Part shown: positions 35,001-43,432 of the stretch, piece by piece
Position numbering within the stretch: the stretch's first letter is position 1
Layout: the number at the start of each line of letters is the position of its first letter
Source of the DNA: a virus
Reading direction: 5' to 3' (one strand)
Length of the DNA stretch: 64,000 nt
IMG/VR virus record: IMGVR_UViG_3300042519_002574
Location: 1-64,000 of that record
Program-made: the position numbers and the translations under genes
Notes under the pieces: generated by a model
Told to the model about the DNA's origin: nothing
Seen by the model: the letters and a program-made list of their open reading frames with translations, nothing else
Databases searched by the model: none

Positions 35001-38000
35001 GTACGATGTGTATCTAATTGTTTTTCGTGGTCACTAGCTTGTTTACGTTCTTCAATACTTAACTTATCGAAATCTTTAAGTTGTTCACTAACTGCCTTAA
35101 TTTTATTTTCATTAATTGATATTTCTAATTCAGTTCTCTTAGTTGCAACTTTAGCTTCATTAGCAATTTTATCTATGTCTGTTGCGCTAAGTATTTTACC
35201 TTGCTTAATTAATTTATCTACTTCTTCAATTCCAGTAAATCCCAATTGAAGTTTCTTAGTTGATTTAGTTAATTCATTAATAGAATCACGAGTTTTTAAT
35301 GATGCAACATCTATATCATCAAGAACTTTTACTACAGCATCTGCTCTAAATAAATTAATAACTTTACCAAATCCACTGATAATACCATTAAATATAATTT
35401 TAGTTGCATTAAACTTTTCTATAGTATTATTAAAATCGCCCACACGATCCATAACACCTTTAGAACTTTCATCAGCTTCTTTAGCTACACTTACTGATTC
35501 TTTCAATAGTTGTAATCTCTTCTGTTCTGATTCATTAAGTTGTTTATTAATTTGTAATTTATCTAATTCACGTATTAAATTAAGTTGTCCTTGTTTATCT
35601 AATTCTTTTAATTCTTTATTTAAGTTATTTAATTGACCTGTCATTCCGAAGAATGCTTCATAACCAATAGTACCAATTAATCCTAATGCTACTGCTATGG
35701 GAGCTAACGCTAATGTAAATGGAGCTAATTTAAGATACAGTGTTGTAAGTTGAGCATCTAGGAATCTTAATGTTGCACTAGCTATACCAATTGATGTTGT
35801 CCATAAACCACCAATTACACCTGCAAATCCAGTTCCTGCAACACTAGCTGCTTTAGTAGCTCCAGCTAAATTAGTAATATCGAAGAACAGTATTCTCGTT
35901 AGTAAACTATTAGCAATGTAACTAGTACCTAAACCTACTTGTACTTTAATTAAATTACCATCAGCAACTTGTTCTGCTAATGATGCTGCTATTTTAAGTT
36001 TTCTAACTTCTGCATTACCAGCGATAATAGCAGTTTGAGTTGTAGTTGCTAACGTTGCATATTCAGTTGATTTAGTTTGTAGAAACTCTGCACGTTGTAA
36101 GAAAATAGAAGCGTTGGCAGAATCAACTTTAGCTTTAGTTCTTAATAACTCAGCAGCAGTAGATAACTTAACTGCTTTCTCATTATAGATAGTTAAGTTA
36201 GCTTGCAGTTGTTCAATAGCTAATTGTTTAGTAACTATAACACTAAGTCTTTCCTTAGCTGCAAGTCTAGTTGAATCAAGTGCGAGTTCTGATGTTACTA
36301 ATGCTTTAGTTGCATCACCATACTTAACGTTATTTACGTTAATTAACTCTTGTAGTTGTTGTTGTTCATCAAGTGAATTAGTTAATTGATTATTAAGTAG
36401 TATTGATTCCTTCTGTAATGCAACAGTATTAGAACCACCTAATTTAAGATCATCTTCTACCTTAATTAATTTAGTTTTAATATCAAGTTGTTTAGCATTA
36501 GATATCTCTAACTCATCTAATAGTTGTAGACCTTCTTGTTTAATAGAGTTAGCTGTAGCTTCAGCATCCTTTACTTTAGCCGTTGCTTTAATAACTCCAT
36601 TAACTTTATCTACTTGATTATCAAGTATCTTATTTCTACCATCTAATGTTTTGTTTAACTCACCTACATTAAGTTCATATTGTTTCTCTAAACCAACTAA
36701 TTGTTTAAGGTTAGTTAATCTATCACCTTCTCCAGTAAATACAGCTTTAAGCAATTCACCCCTAGTTTTAGTAACTGTATTTAATTTAGTTTGTATTAAT
36801 AGATGTGATTGATCAAATCCCATTAACTGTTTAATTACGGGAACTAATCCTGCTTTAGTTTTAATTAATCCATTAATTAAGTTGAACTGTTCACCTATAG
36901 TTCCATTCATGAACATCAAGGTTACTCGCAAACCTTGATATGCTAAGAATGCTTTAGTTACAGTTCCAACTAAAATACCAATAGTATCAGTTACTTTATT
37001 AAATGCTAATTGACCTAGCAATATTGATGCTATAGTCTTCTTCATTTCTGGACTAATTCCAGATAATGTTTTAGTGAACGTTTCTAATGCTTTAACTCCA
37101 GTGTCAAAGAATGGAGCTAACTGTTCACCAAATTGTATGAATTGTTCAGTTATTCTATTTACAATTGCATCGAATGTTTCAGCTTGGTTATTTAATTTAA
37201 TTCCAAATACACTATCTAATGCTTTACGTGCAACTTCACCTGTTTTACTAACATCAAACATCTTCTGAGTAAATTCATCTAATTTCTCAGAGTTATTAGC
37301 TGCTAATGCTAAGAAAGTATTATAAGAAGTAGAATCTGCAATTATTTCACGAATTACTTCAACGTTACCCTTAGCTGCTATATTTAAATCCTGTATTGCT
37401 TTAGTAAGACCTTTAGCTTTTATTTCACTAACGTCAAATCTAATTGGTTTACCACCTTCATCACGTAATTCTCGCAATGCAGCAGCAGCTTGAGGAGTTT
37501 TGCTGATAATTACGCGCGATAATGATTCAATACCTGTTAATGCACTGTTTGTGTCAAAACCTTTTAATGTTAATGTTGCTACAGCAGCACCTAACTCTTG
37601 CAATTTAATCTTAGCTGCGTTAGCTGTTACTGCTGCTTGAGCAAAACCATTACTTAATTCTGGTATTGTAGTTACACCTAATTGTACAGTTTGATTTAGA
37701 ACTGCACTAACTTTAGTTGCATCACCAGCACTCAGATTATAAGCACTAATAGTTTGAGCAAGTACCTTCATAGTTGCTCCAGTATCAGCACCACCAGCTT
37801 TAGCTAATTTAAGTCCTGCTGTCATTACAGCTTGGTTATCAGCAGCTTCAGTAAAACCAGACGACGCAGCTTCATAACTAGCTTTTAATGCGTCAATACT
37901 AGTTACTGCATTTTTAAGATCCTCATTAACTAGTTTCTGAATACTAGTAGATAGATTCTTAATAAATGGATCATTCTCAGGAAACAATGTAGCTACTTCT

Positions 38001-38461
38001 GATTTAACTTTATTGAATCTATTAAATGTAGTTAATGCAGTTAAACTAAATGAATCTAGAGCATTACGACTTCCTAATACTGCATCTTGTAATTGCGTGA
38101 ATTGCGTAATAATGCCAATATCAAGTCCACTAGCTTGCATTGCTTTCAATCCATCATTAAATCCATCTAAGTTAGCTTTCGCATCATTAATACCAGTTCC
38201 TAGTATTGAGAATACTTTAACTACTCCAGTTACTGCAAATGTCTTATTTAATAGAACATCAGTTGTACCAAGAACCTTAGTAAACTTAGCTAAGTTATCA
38301 GAGTTAGTAAATAACTGTTTACCAAATGCACCTAACCCTATGTTAAGTGCCATTATCTTGAATTGTAATGAACCAACTTTCTCATTAACTTTATCAATAA
38401 CTCCACTTATATTATCTTCACCTTGGAAGTTAATGTTAACGTCTTGATTATATTGATCCAT
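32036..38461 (-). CDS. Tail tape-measure protein, 2141 aa
   Basis: Sets tail length and is ejected ahead of the DNA. It is the longest gene of the window, directly after the frameshifted tail chaperone genes. The first 450 residues resemble the TP901-type tape-measure core (LQELGAAVATLTLKGFD and NGFAQAAVTANAAK). A hydrophobic region lies near residues 830-920 (LAPFTLALAPIAVALGLIG) and the remainder is very long heptad-rich coiled coil (many E-K-R-Q-L blocks). By the rule of roughly 1.5 angstrom per residue, the tail would be about 300 nm long (inference). The long open frames on the opposite strand are shadows of its helical codons. Confidence 0.9.
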   Translation of the reverse strand: MDQYNQDVNINFQGEDNISGVIDKVNEKVGSLQFKIMALNIGLGAFGKQLFTNSDNLAKFTKVLGTTDVLLNKTFAVTGVVKVFSILGTGINDAKANLDGFNDGLKAMQASGLDIGIITQFTQLQDAVLGSRNALDSFSLTALTTFNRFNKVKSEVATLFPENDPFIKNLSTSIQKLVNEDLKNAVTSIDALKASYEAASSGFTEAADNQAVMTAGLKLAKAGGADTGATMKVLAQTISAYNLSAGDATKVSAVLNQTVQLGVTTIPELSNGFAQAAVTANAAKIKLQELGAAVATLTLKGFDTNSALTGIESLSRVIISKTPQAAAALRELRDEGGKPIRFDVSEIKAKGLTKAIQDLNIAAKGNVEVIREIIADSTSYNTFLALAANNSEKLDEFTQKMFDVSKTGEVARKALDSVFGIKLNNQAETFDAIVNRITEQFIQFGEQLAPFFDTGVKALETFTKTLSGISPEMKKTIASILLGQLAFNKVTDTIGILVGTVTKAFLAYQGLRVTLMFMNGTIGEQFNLINGLIKTKAGLVPVIKQLMGFDQSHLLIQTKLNTVTKTRGELLKAVFTGEGDRLTNLKQLVGLEKQYELNVGELNKTLDGRNKILDNQVDKVNGVIKATAKVKDAEATANSIKQEGLQLLDELEISNAKQLDIKTKLIKVEDDLKLGGSNTVALQKESILLNNQLTNSLDEQQQLQELINVNNVKYGDATKALVTSELALDSTRLAAKERLSVIVTKQLAIEQLQANLTIYNEKAVKLSTAAELLRTKAKVDSANASIFLQRAEFLQTKSTEYATLATTTQTAIIAGNAEVRKLKIAASLAEQVADGNLIKVQVGLGTSYIANSLLTRILFFDITNLAGATKAASVAGTGFAGVIGGLWTTSIGIASATLRFLDAQLTTLYLKLAPFTLALAPIAVALGLIGTIGYEAFFGMTGQLNNLNKELKELDKQGQLNLIRELDKLQINKQLNESEQKRLQLLKESVSVAKEADESSKGVMDRVGDFNNTIEKFNATKIIFNGIISGFGKVINLFRADAVVKVLDDIDVASLKTRDSINELTKSTKKLQLGFTGIEEVDKLIKQGKILSATDIDKIANEAKVATKRTELEISINENKIKAVSEQLKDFDKLSIEERKQASDHEKQLDTHRTILETANDKLKDVLSKKKEIDKARIEYQTQQNILLKRVLDNNLEIEKGSTTIEGDQGANALQTRMKKGLRLAQTDLEQYRRQVKATLDGTGEYLDANNKKVKIDVTDMTDYVNKFDTNVNGVISSIDQLYQVNGTSATEAAKTLKAVLDTNKQEMNITDYINGINQAIGYMRDGSKVTIDLLNLEGETRRAMLDSGVTSTRETNAAIRKLNAAKLEEEINNQKQLIEFTKATSGADQKKLDAAKLKLLEQQLAAQQRDNLKAELDERFKQQQVALDREQELIKLDKAKRLISEEEYNNKIAEDTKRNLDLKRKQLLQELELNKNDLEKTKSINNQLLGIDVQQQELITSNLERAINVRSKKRELELTREQALVVLNRSKFLTTEEQSIKDIDVVRKKEILNKQLSLNEQLKLVEHDKTKQTEIQNQLLNLQLDYQKIITDNLEREFTKRSKLIENAANRTKLVYRELTNTIDNNVASLNEENKIIDSRNKLTSSTLENESARLTNSLKVTNDIEKRAAIETKIAQLRESNRVVTDATEQRSLINQQKLIELSLQKQQIELDSRRNDANNNSKLIQLELEKAIKQKRNKEDIDAIKIRLDANKQEQLAITKQNELLDVTKRNQSEINSNASRELEIRQRIGREGGLLDLEITKQNEKIARYEKIAQLANLEATIAETNANKMQLAGDLQIKNYQMRLDLLNKQAELEQQHQDNTQRMFKMAEGLAVSDYQKRKLAEQAAKQELLNLNKKHQIERDILAIQIKMNELALIKSELDQKSAEKKLAAELKVQEAETAKVLKSRTATDEEKKGSLATLDAKKFAYQAKLEERPILEQQAELNRYTNTIQKAALDNKQRNETQDKTVAVAKSTFTTADDRAIYRALMNNLRGDRRELDNTRINFSQEKLSNLFSYPNSNVNLERPNFDSNSGKSKSSNSKLNKDVVINFNPTTNIEVKGNADVKEFSKQLNSESDKWIKGLHETLRRVNTELGN

Positions 38462-38742
38462 TAGAACCCCATTAATTGATTTATACTTGTTTTCTTACCG
38501 TCTACGATTATCTCCTGATCTAGATCATTATTAATAACATAATCATTCCAATCTCTTTCTACTTCCTCAGCATCTCGAACTGATGGATCTTTACGTAACT
38601 CAGTTGTCTGATTAATCAGATCATGTATCTCCAGATCATCTAGTGAGTTAACTAGTAGTAGTGCATTCTCAACACCACCATATATCTCAATTAATGCCGC
38701 TAAATCTATAGCGTAGGAACTTCTGGTTGTTCCTGTGTCATT
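38461..38742 (-). CDS. Tail assembly chaperone, -1 frame extension
   Basis: The -1 frame opens at the slippery heptamer and has no start codon of its own. It encodes 93 residues (starting NDTGTTRSSYAIDLAALIEI and ending SINQLMGF) fused to most of the upstream chaperone by frameshifting. The stop TAA overlaps the ATG of the tape-measure gene. In lambda-like phages the fused product (gpGT) binds tape measure and tail-tube protein during assembly, whereas the upstream product (gpG) does not. Confidence 0.85.
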   Translation of the reverse strand, partial: NDTGTTRSSYAIDLAALIEIYGGVENALLLVNSLDDLEIHDLINQTTELRKDPSVRDAEEVERDWNDYVINNDLDQEIIVDGKKTSINQLMGF

Positions 38743-39176
38743 TTTTTTATTGCTTCACCACTATCTCCTCGATAATTAAGTTGATGTAACTGACTGATGA
38801 GAGATGGCTTGTACCATGTTTCAGCTTCAATCATCTTACCGATATTAGTGTATTGAGCTATTTCTTCAGGTGTAGATGTAGTGAAGAATATATTACTTAA
38901 CTGTTCTAAATTATCCTCAAGTAACTCTAACTTGACTGCTCCATCTCCAACTACTGCTAGTAATTTAGATGTAGTTTCAATTACACTCCAACACGCATCA
39001 TCAGCAACACAAGCCCCGACATTAGCATTATGAGTAAGAAAAAAGTAGAGGAGTTTCTGTTGTAGTACAATTAAGTCCTTTAACTTAGTGCGAGTTACAC
39101 GCTTAACTGTATCTATAGTTCCGTCACTGTATGTTATATCAAAGTTATTCATAGATTTAAATAGTAGATTATTCAT
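38706..39176 (-). CDS. Tail assembly chaperone, zero-frame product
   Basis: The 156-residue gpG-like product lies between the tail-tube gene and the tape-measure gene. It is helical, with the usual tail-chaperone charge pattern and an ending QLNYRGDSGEAIKKM. An A_AAA_AAA heptamer at 38748-38742 lies 37 nt before its stop codon, after which the -1 frame is open for 93 more residues. The iterated word occurs within it at 39034. Confidence 0.8.
   Translation of the reverse strand: MNNLLFKSMNNFDITYSDGTIDTVKRVTRTKLKDLIVLQQKLLYFFLTHNANVGACVADDACWSVIETTSKLLAVVGDGAVKLELLEDNLEQLSNIFFTTSTPEEIAQYTNIGKMIEAETWYKPSLISQLHQLNYRGDSGEAIKKMTQEQPEVPTL
38742..38748 (-). promoter_or_regulatory. Programmed -1 ribosomal frameshift site
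   Basis: On the - strand the codons read ATA AAA AAA ATG, giving the classic A AAA AAA slippery heptamer within an eight-A run. After a one-base backward slip the next codons read AAT GAC ACA and remain open to 38461. Confidence 0.8.
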
Positions 39177-39194
39177 CTACTATTATTACATTAA

Positions 39195-39986
39195 TTAGTT
39201 ACAACCAACTTGAATAGGTACATAATTCCATTCATAAGGGAAACAGACACCTGGAACATCATTAATGAAGAATGGTATTTCAATTGCATCTGCCTTCGGA
39301 TCAAGTGTAGATCCCGTGTAACTAGGTGTTACGTTATCACATTTAAAGTGAATTACTTTATTAGCCTTCGTAATTAGTAATGCACTAACTTTATGTGCGC
39401 CAACTACGTTATCACTAATACCAGTTCCAGTAAATGTTTCAGTTGTAGTTAAACTAACTGTTTCATTTGCGGTAACGAGATTATTAGAGAACTTAACATT
39501 GAGAGATGCTCCAACTGCAAATGTATCATCTGTAGTTGCACTAAAACTCGCAATACTAACTTGAGTTAATTGAACTGAGAGATTATTACGTTGAACAGAT
39601 GCTTTACTAGGAGCGTTAAGTGCAACACCATAACCTAGAAAACCAGTTGTAACTGCCGCATAGTTATTCTGAGTTACTTGATAACTCTTAACTACATCTA
39701 ATGTGCCAGTCTTAGCATCAAATTGATTGCCAATTTTAAATTGCAGGATCTCTGGTTGCATATAGGAATAGACAACTCGCAGAACTGGCATACGTCCAGT
39801 AATGTAACTACCAGAACGAGTCATTTCACCCTGGTTATTTTGAGTTGTTTGAATCTTTTCTTCAATACCGTTATCAATTACAAATCCAGTTGGAGTAGGT
39901 AGATGTAATAATGCACCATCAGATAGACGAGTTAACTTTAAATTAGCAACGCCTTTAATAGTGTCGTATAATTTACCGATTGTCAT
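39195..39986 (-). CDS. Major tail tube protein candidate, 263 aa
   Basis: Beta-rich, with the usual position upstream of the tail chaperones. Features include LPTPTGFVIDNGIEEKIQTT near the N-terminus, GRMPVLRVVYSYMQPEILQF in the middle and YEWNYVPIQVGCN at the end. No sequence signature is decisive; assignment is by gene order, size and content. Confidence 0.7.
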   Translation of the reverse strand: MTIGKLYDTIKGVANLKLTRLSDGALLHLPTPTGFVIDNGIEEKIQTTQNNQGEMTRSGSYITGRMPVLRVVYSYMQPEILQFKIGNQFDAKTGTLDVVKSYQVTQNNYAAVTTGFLGYGVALNAPSKASVQRNNLSVQLTQVSIASFSATTDDTFAVGASLNVKFSNNLVTANETVSLTTTETFTGTGISDNVVGAHKVSALLITKANKVIHFKCDNVTPSYTGSTLDPKADAIEIPFFINDVPGVCFPYEWNYVPIQVGCN

Positions 39987-39996
39987 AATTGTAGCC

Positions 39997-40446
39997 TTAA
40001 CAAATAGTAGGTTGACCTTCTGTTACGTTGAAGGAGAAACGGAGGAAACTATAAATAGGAGTTCCTAACTCATTCATTAATGTTCTGTATTCGCAACGTT
40101 TAGAAGTTGGTTCTATAAATACAGTTATATCATGTAATGCAAAACTAAGTACCTCATTAATATTATAATCAACCCAATTTAAATAAGGTAATAATACCTC
40201 TAGATTAGGTAACACTAATGAATAGTGAACTTGAATAGAGCTAAGTCGTTTATTACTAACAGTGTATTGTGAACTAGTTCTAAATACTTTAATTAGTGGG
40301 AAGTCTTGCACAGGTACATTAAACGCATCATATAAACGATAGCTATTAATAATAGGTACAGTTAATCCTTCGTCATTAGCACGTCTATTAAGTTCACGTT
40401 TAAGATAGTTAGCTATATGTCCAGTTAAGTAATCTTCATTAATCAT
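39997..40446 (-). CDS. Tail terminator-like protein, 149 aa
   Basis: Lies directly upstream of the tail tube gene in transcription order, the normal place for the tail terminator or tail completion protein. The sequence shows mixed alpha/beta content (IANYLKRELNRRANDEG, then FPLIKVFRTSSQYTV) with no named motif. It overlaps its upstream neighbour by 4 nt. Confidence 0.5.
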   Translation of the reverse strand: MINEDYLTGHIANYLKRELNRRANDEGLTVPIINSYRLYDAFNVPVQDFPLIKVFRTSSQYTVSNKRLSSIQVHYSLVLPNLEVLLPYLNWVDYNINEVLSFALHDITVFIEPTSKRCEYRTLMNELGTPIYSFLRFSFNVTEGQPTIC

Positions 40447-40670
40447 GGTTTCAGCAACACCTTAACTATAGACTTAATTAACTCTTCGTATTTAGTAGTA
40501 GGTCTAGATAACTTCGCTACGTTAGGAATACCTTGATTAACTCTAAGTTTAATTGGATAACTAACTTCATCTAATATAAGTGGCGCAATATCACGATCTC
40601 CAACTGTGTAATCTCTCATCGTTTTAAATTGATTACTTAACTCAGTTAACTTATCACTGTTTATCTTCAC
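40443..40670 (-). CDS. Small connector-region protein, 75 aa
   Basis: A short mixed-charge protein (LTELSNQFKTMRDYTVGD start) overlapping both neighbours by 4 nt in the connector/tail-completion block. It could be a small head-tail joining protein. No motif is recognised. Confidence 0.5.
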   Translation of the reverse strand: MKINSDKLTELSNQFKTMRDYTVGDRDIAPLILDEVSYPIKLRVNQGIPNVAKLSRPTTKYEELIKSIVKVLLKP

Positions 40671-41257
40671 CAGTATATATCTCCTTTACCTGTTTCATTA
40701 ATAAACTCAACATCACGAAGTGCTGCTAACTTAGGTCTAGTTGTAACGTACACTTCAAGTCGAGTTATAGTATCGTCATAACTACTTCTATTAACTTCAC
40801 CTGTTAATCTAATTGGTTGAGGTTGTGCAACTCCAACATTAGTTGCTACTAGAGGCATACCGGGAATGTATATGTTATGACCAGTAGTTAACATCGCCAG
40901 TAGACTGTATGCGTGTAACTTAGTATCTGTACTAGTTCCCGCCACATCACCACCTAGTTGCGCCATTCCAGTTCCTATGAAGTGGATACGCAGTAACTCC
41001 GCTATTACTAGATCATCAACAATAGTAGTTAGTATTGAGTGATTATTGATTAGCGGTAACTCATATATCTGATTGAGTATTAAGTTAAGGAACTCCTCTT
41101 GTTGTTCGATAACTTCATCAACCAGAACATCATCAACTTCATTACTAGGTAGACTACTATATGGTGCAGATTGATATTGACTTGGTTTGATATTAAGTCG
41201 CGCCTTCAATTTGCGCCCGATTGATTCCTTATTGCAGTAGATAGGTGTATAGGTCAT
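40667..41257 (-). CDS. Head-tail connector-like protein, 196 aa
   Basis: A helical and beta mix with acidic middle (SLPSNEVDDVLVDEVIEQQE, residues about 34-53). Its place between tagged connector-region proteins and the terminator suggests an adaptor or head completion role. Assignment is from position only. Confidence 0.45.
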   Translation of the reverse strand: MTYTPIYCNKESIGRKLKARLNIKPSQYQSAPYSSLPSNEVDDVLVDEVIEQQEEFLNLILNQIYELPLINNHSILTTIVDDLVIAELLRIHFIGTGMAQLGGDVAGTSTDTKLHAYSLLAMLTTGHNIYIPGMPLVATNVGVAQPQPIRLTGEVNRSSYDDTITRLEVYVTTRPKLAALRDVEFINETGKGDIYW

Positions 41258-41527
41258 TTATTCACCTTTAGCTATTTTTCTAGCTGCTCTGAGGAAATTA
41301 AGTCGTCGAAGGTCATCTTTCGTGCGATTTACTAATTTGAGCCAACCACGAAGTTCACGACTTATATTAGTCCCAGTTGATGCTAACTTTTGACCTACTT
41401 TAACTGTATCTTTAGTTTCTTTGTAGTTGATTCCCTTTTTTTTCTTACGCTTAACTTTATCTCGACCGCGTTTGAAGTTAGCTGTTCTAATGACAGCACT
41501 CCTATTGATATCTGTCATTAGGAACAT
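41258..41527 (-). CDS. Tagged basic protein (tag A), 89 aa
   Basis: Starts MFLMTDINRSAVIRTANFKR followed by GRDKVKRKKKKG, the tag-A pattern with the F-K-R-G-R-D-K element. The remaining 55 residues are basic and helical (WLKLVNRTKDDLRRLNFLRA). No glycine zipper is present. It lies within the connector block, showing that the tag is not confined to the main cluster. A complement copy of the iterated word encodes the lysine run near 41436. Confidence 0.55.
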   Translation of the reverse strand: MFLMTDINRSAVIRTANFKRGRDKVKRKKKKGINYKETKDTVKVGQKLASTGTNISRELRGWLKLVNRTKDDLRRLNFLRAARKIAKGE

Positions 41528-41528
41528 A

Positions 41529-41813
41529 TTACACCTTAGTTATTTCAGTTGTCTCAATTAAGTCACGTTGTTTAACTACTTGCTTCTTAACTCTCTCTGG
41601 ACGATTAGCAGTACCAGCATCTATTTCATCTACGTTAATCATTTGATATGGTTCTAATGTAATCTCAACTGTTTCAAGTGATTTAACATAAGCACCATTA
41701 TCTCTAATGTCTTCTGGTAACTGACCATAGAGATAAGGTAAGTTAGCTGGATAGATGTTACCATTACGATCCATGTATTGTTGAATTAAAGTTACTTTAG
41801 TTGTTAAGTTCAT
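41529..41813 (-). CDS. Hypothetical virion-region protein, 94 aa
   Basis: Begins MNLTTKVTLIQQYMDRNGN, with a pattern (YPANLPYLYGQLPEDIRDNG) suggestive of a small beta protein bound to others. It overlaps the next gene upstream by 4 nt. Function unknown. Confidence 0.5.
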   Translation of the reverse strand: MNLTTKVTLIQQYMDRNGNIYPANLPYLYGQLPEDIRDNGAYVKSLETVEITLEPYQMINVDEIDAGTANRPERVKKQVVKQRDLIETTEITKV

Positions 41814-42163
41814 GAGTTTTCTGGTGTATCACCAGCTTGAGTTAAGAATGTATTTAAATCAATTATATTACCAATAGTGCCAGCACTTAATAATGGAGTT
41901 GTACCACCACTAGAATAAGTAGTGGCACTACCTGGAAATACATATTGTTTAGGAATAACTGTTAATTTGTTATTGAGAATATTAAGTGGAATAACAATAC
42001 GTTGAACAGTTTTAACTACTGTAGTTGTATCATCCTTAGTAATAGTTAAGTTAATATCAACAATAAATTCATTTGTACCTTCTGCAATAGCACCAGTAAA
42101 TGATAATGCTTTAGATAATGTAGGATTTAGTTTCTCACGGTTGAATGAAGATGAGATAGACAT
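41810..42163 (-). CDS. Hypothetical virion-region protein, 117 aa
   Basis: Beta-rich, Thr/Val/Ile rich (ITKDDTTTVVKTVQRIVIPL). It is the first gene of the - strand connector/tail series downstream of the composition-distinct fibre block. Function unknown. Confidence 0.5.
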   Translation of the reverse strand: MSISSSFNREKLNPTLSKALSFTGAIAEGTNEFIVDINLTITKDDTTTVVKTVQRIVIPLNILNNKLTVIPKQYVFPGSATTYSSGGTTPLLSAGTIGNIIDLNTFLTQAGDTPENS

Positions 42164-42198
42164 AGTTGTTACGGTAATTGGTTAAGTTAATAATAACA

Positions 42199-42636
42199 TT
42201 AAATTAATTCCTCAACATCACTAACTAAAATAGCCCCATATCCTGCCAACTCGGCAGGGCTTATCAATATTTGCTCTTGATAGCTAGGGTCTGGTTGAGT
42301 CCTTTGAAGTAACGCTATGATGGCATCAAAACTTGCTTGGGTTAACTTGCCTCCACGTTTTAATGTTGTTAAGTTGCCAACCACCCAATCAGGTCGATTT
42401 TGGGTAATAGCATCTAATATCCTTAAATAGACTGGACTTTCAGCTACTGCCAAAACTTCCGCATCTGTGACTACTGCCGAAACTTCTTCTAAAGTTGTCT
42501 TTACAGATACTTGTCCTATTGGCACTGGATTATCTACTAATACTTTATCGTTGAGGTATGAAGTTAATTCCCTGGGAGATAGTTCAGGGAATTGTTCAAT
42601 TTGAATAAGCAGCCATTGTTCTTGTTGTTTTGTCAT
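42199..42636 (-). CDS. Hypothetical protein, 145 aa, host-like composition
   Basis: An acidic, helical protein (QEQWLLIQIEQFPELSPREL start) with richer GC and codon use more like a cyanobacterial chromosome than the surrounding genes (for example CCC, GGC and GCC codons). It may function with the fibre protein upstream as an adaptor. Its composition suggests recent acquisition. Confidence 0.5.
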   Translation of the reverse strand: MTKQQEQWLLIQIEQFPELSPRELTSYLNDKVLVDNPVPIGQVSVKTTLEEVSAVVTDAEVLAVAESPVYLRILDAITQNRPDWVVGNLTTLKRGGKLTQASFDAIIALLQRTQPDPSYQEQILISPAELAGYGAILVSDVEELI

Positions 42637-42645
42637 GGTTTTTAA

Positions 42646-42811
42646 TTATCCACTAATAGTTATTCTATTGATAGCATCGTAAATTTTCATGATTTTCCTC
42701 AAGCTACTGTGATGCCGTAGTAACCGCCTTGATTGCGCTCAAGGTTTTGGCGGTTGGTGATTAAGCTCACAACATAAGACTGTCCTATTGTTGGTAAAAA
42801 GTCTACACTCC
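42646..42811 (-). pseudogene. Remnant of a fibre C-terminus and a 14-aa frame
   Basis: On the - strand 42811-42699 an open stretch without a start (SVDFLPTIGQSYVVSLITNR ... GGYYGITVA, then TGA) continues from the GC-rich fibre gene but in the -1 frame relative to it, so it looks like the original end of a fibre gene disconnected by a frame change or by a domain swap. Then follows a 14-codon frame at 42690-42646 (MKIYDAINRITISG) with GAGG upstream. Confidence 0.45.
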
Positions 42812-43432
42812 CTAACCGTCGCCTGTGCGGGCTACGTTCGTTGTTGCGTAATACGGCTGTGCGGTCGCACCCGTATTCAGTTGCGCGCCCCAGATAATGC
42901 GGTTTTGCCCGATAGTTCTGCTTATGCTATTATCCGCATCGGCGGCTGTATTGATCACAGTTATTGCCGTAACCGTGCAGGTCGCGGTGAGCGATATACG
43001 ATACCAACCATTGCCAACAGGCGTTGAACTTGCCGTTGCACCACTCCATCCAGAGCCTATTGTCGAAACAGTGCCAATCGCGCCGGTTAGCATATTCACC
43101 CAGCAGCGGGCTTGGTTGGTGACGACTGCCGTATCAAAAAATCCGATACGCGCCCAAGTGCCAGTTGAACCGGCTTTGATAAAGACCGAGCATGTGACCT
43201 GCCCCGCTGCAGCGAGCGTGATTGTTTGATACCTGCCGGACGTTGATGACAGCACTGTGCATCTCTCTGCGGTCAGTGTGCCATCGGGGGCTATTTCCGA
43301 GTTTGCGGCAATGGTTTCGGCTGACCCTGCCAAACCCTCCCACACCCCGTTTTCAAACTCCTGGGATCGCAGCAGCAGGTTCTGCGATCGGACAAAACCA
43401 CGCAACACCACCATTCTAGTAGAAGTTCTCAT
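42812..43432 (-). CDS. GC-rich receptor-binding-like tail domain protein
   Basis: A 206-residue protein whose DNA is far richer in G+C (by eye over half) than the rest of the window. It has the pattern of phage carbohydrate-binding/tail lectin domains: QNLLLRSQEFENGVWEG near the start, GRYQTITLAAAGQVTCSVFI, ARIGFFDTAVVTNQARCWV, GNGWYRISLTATCT and IIWGAQLNTGATAQPYY near the end. Proteins of this type are often exchanged between phages. The end appears truncated (see the remnant downstream). Confidence 0.65.
   Translation of the reverse strand: MRTSTRMVVLRGFVRSQNLLLRSQEFENGVWEGLAGSAETIAANSEIAPDGTLTAERCTVLSSTSGRYQTITLAAAGQVTCSVFIKAGSTGTWARIGFFDTAVVTNQARCWVNMLTGAIGTVSTIGSGWSGATASSTPVGNGWYRISLTATCTVTAITVINTAADADNSISRTIGQNRIIWGAQLNTGATAQPYYATTNVARTGDG

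Noticed and set aside
32036-38461. Several open frames on the + strand across the tape-measure gene
   Set aside because: They are Leu/Ser/Cys-rich shadows of Lys/Glu/Gln-rich helical codons and have no starts or spacing consistent with genes.
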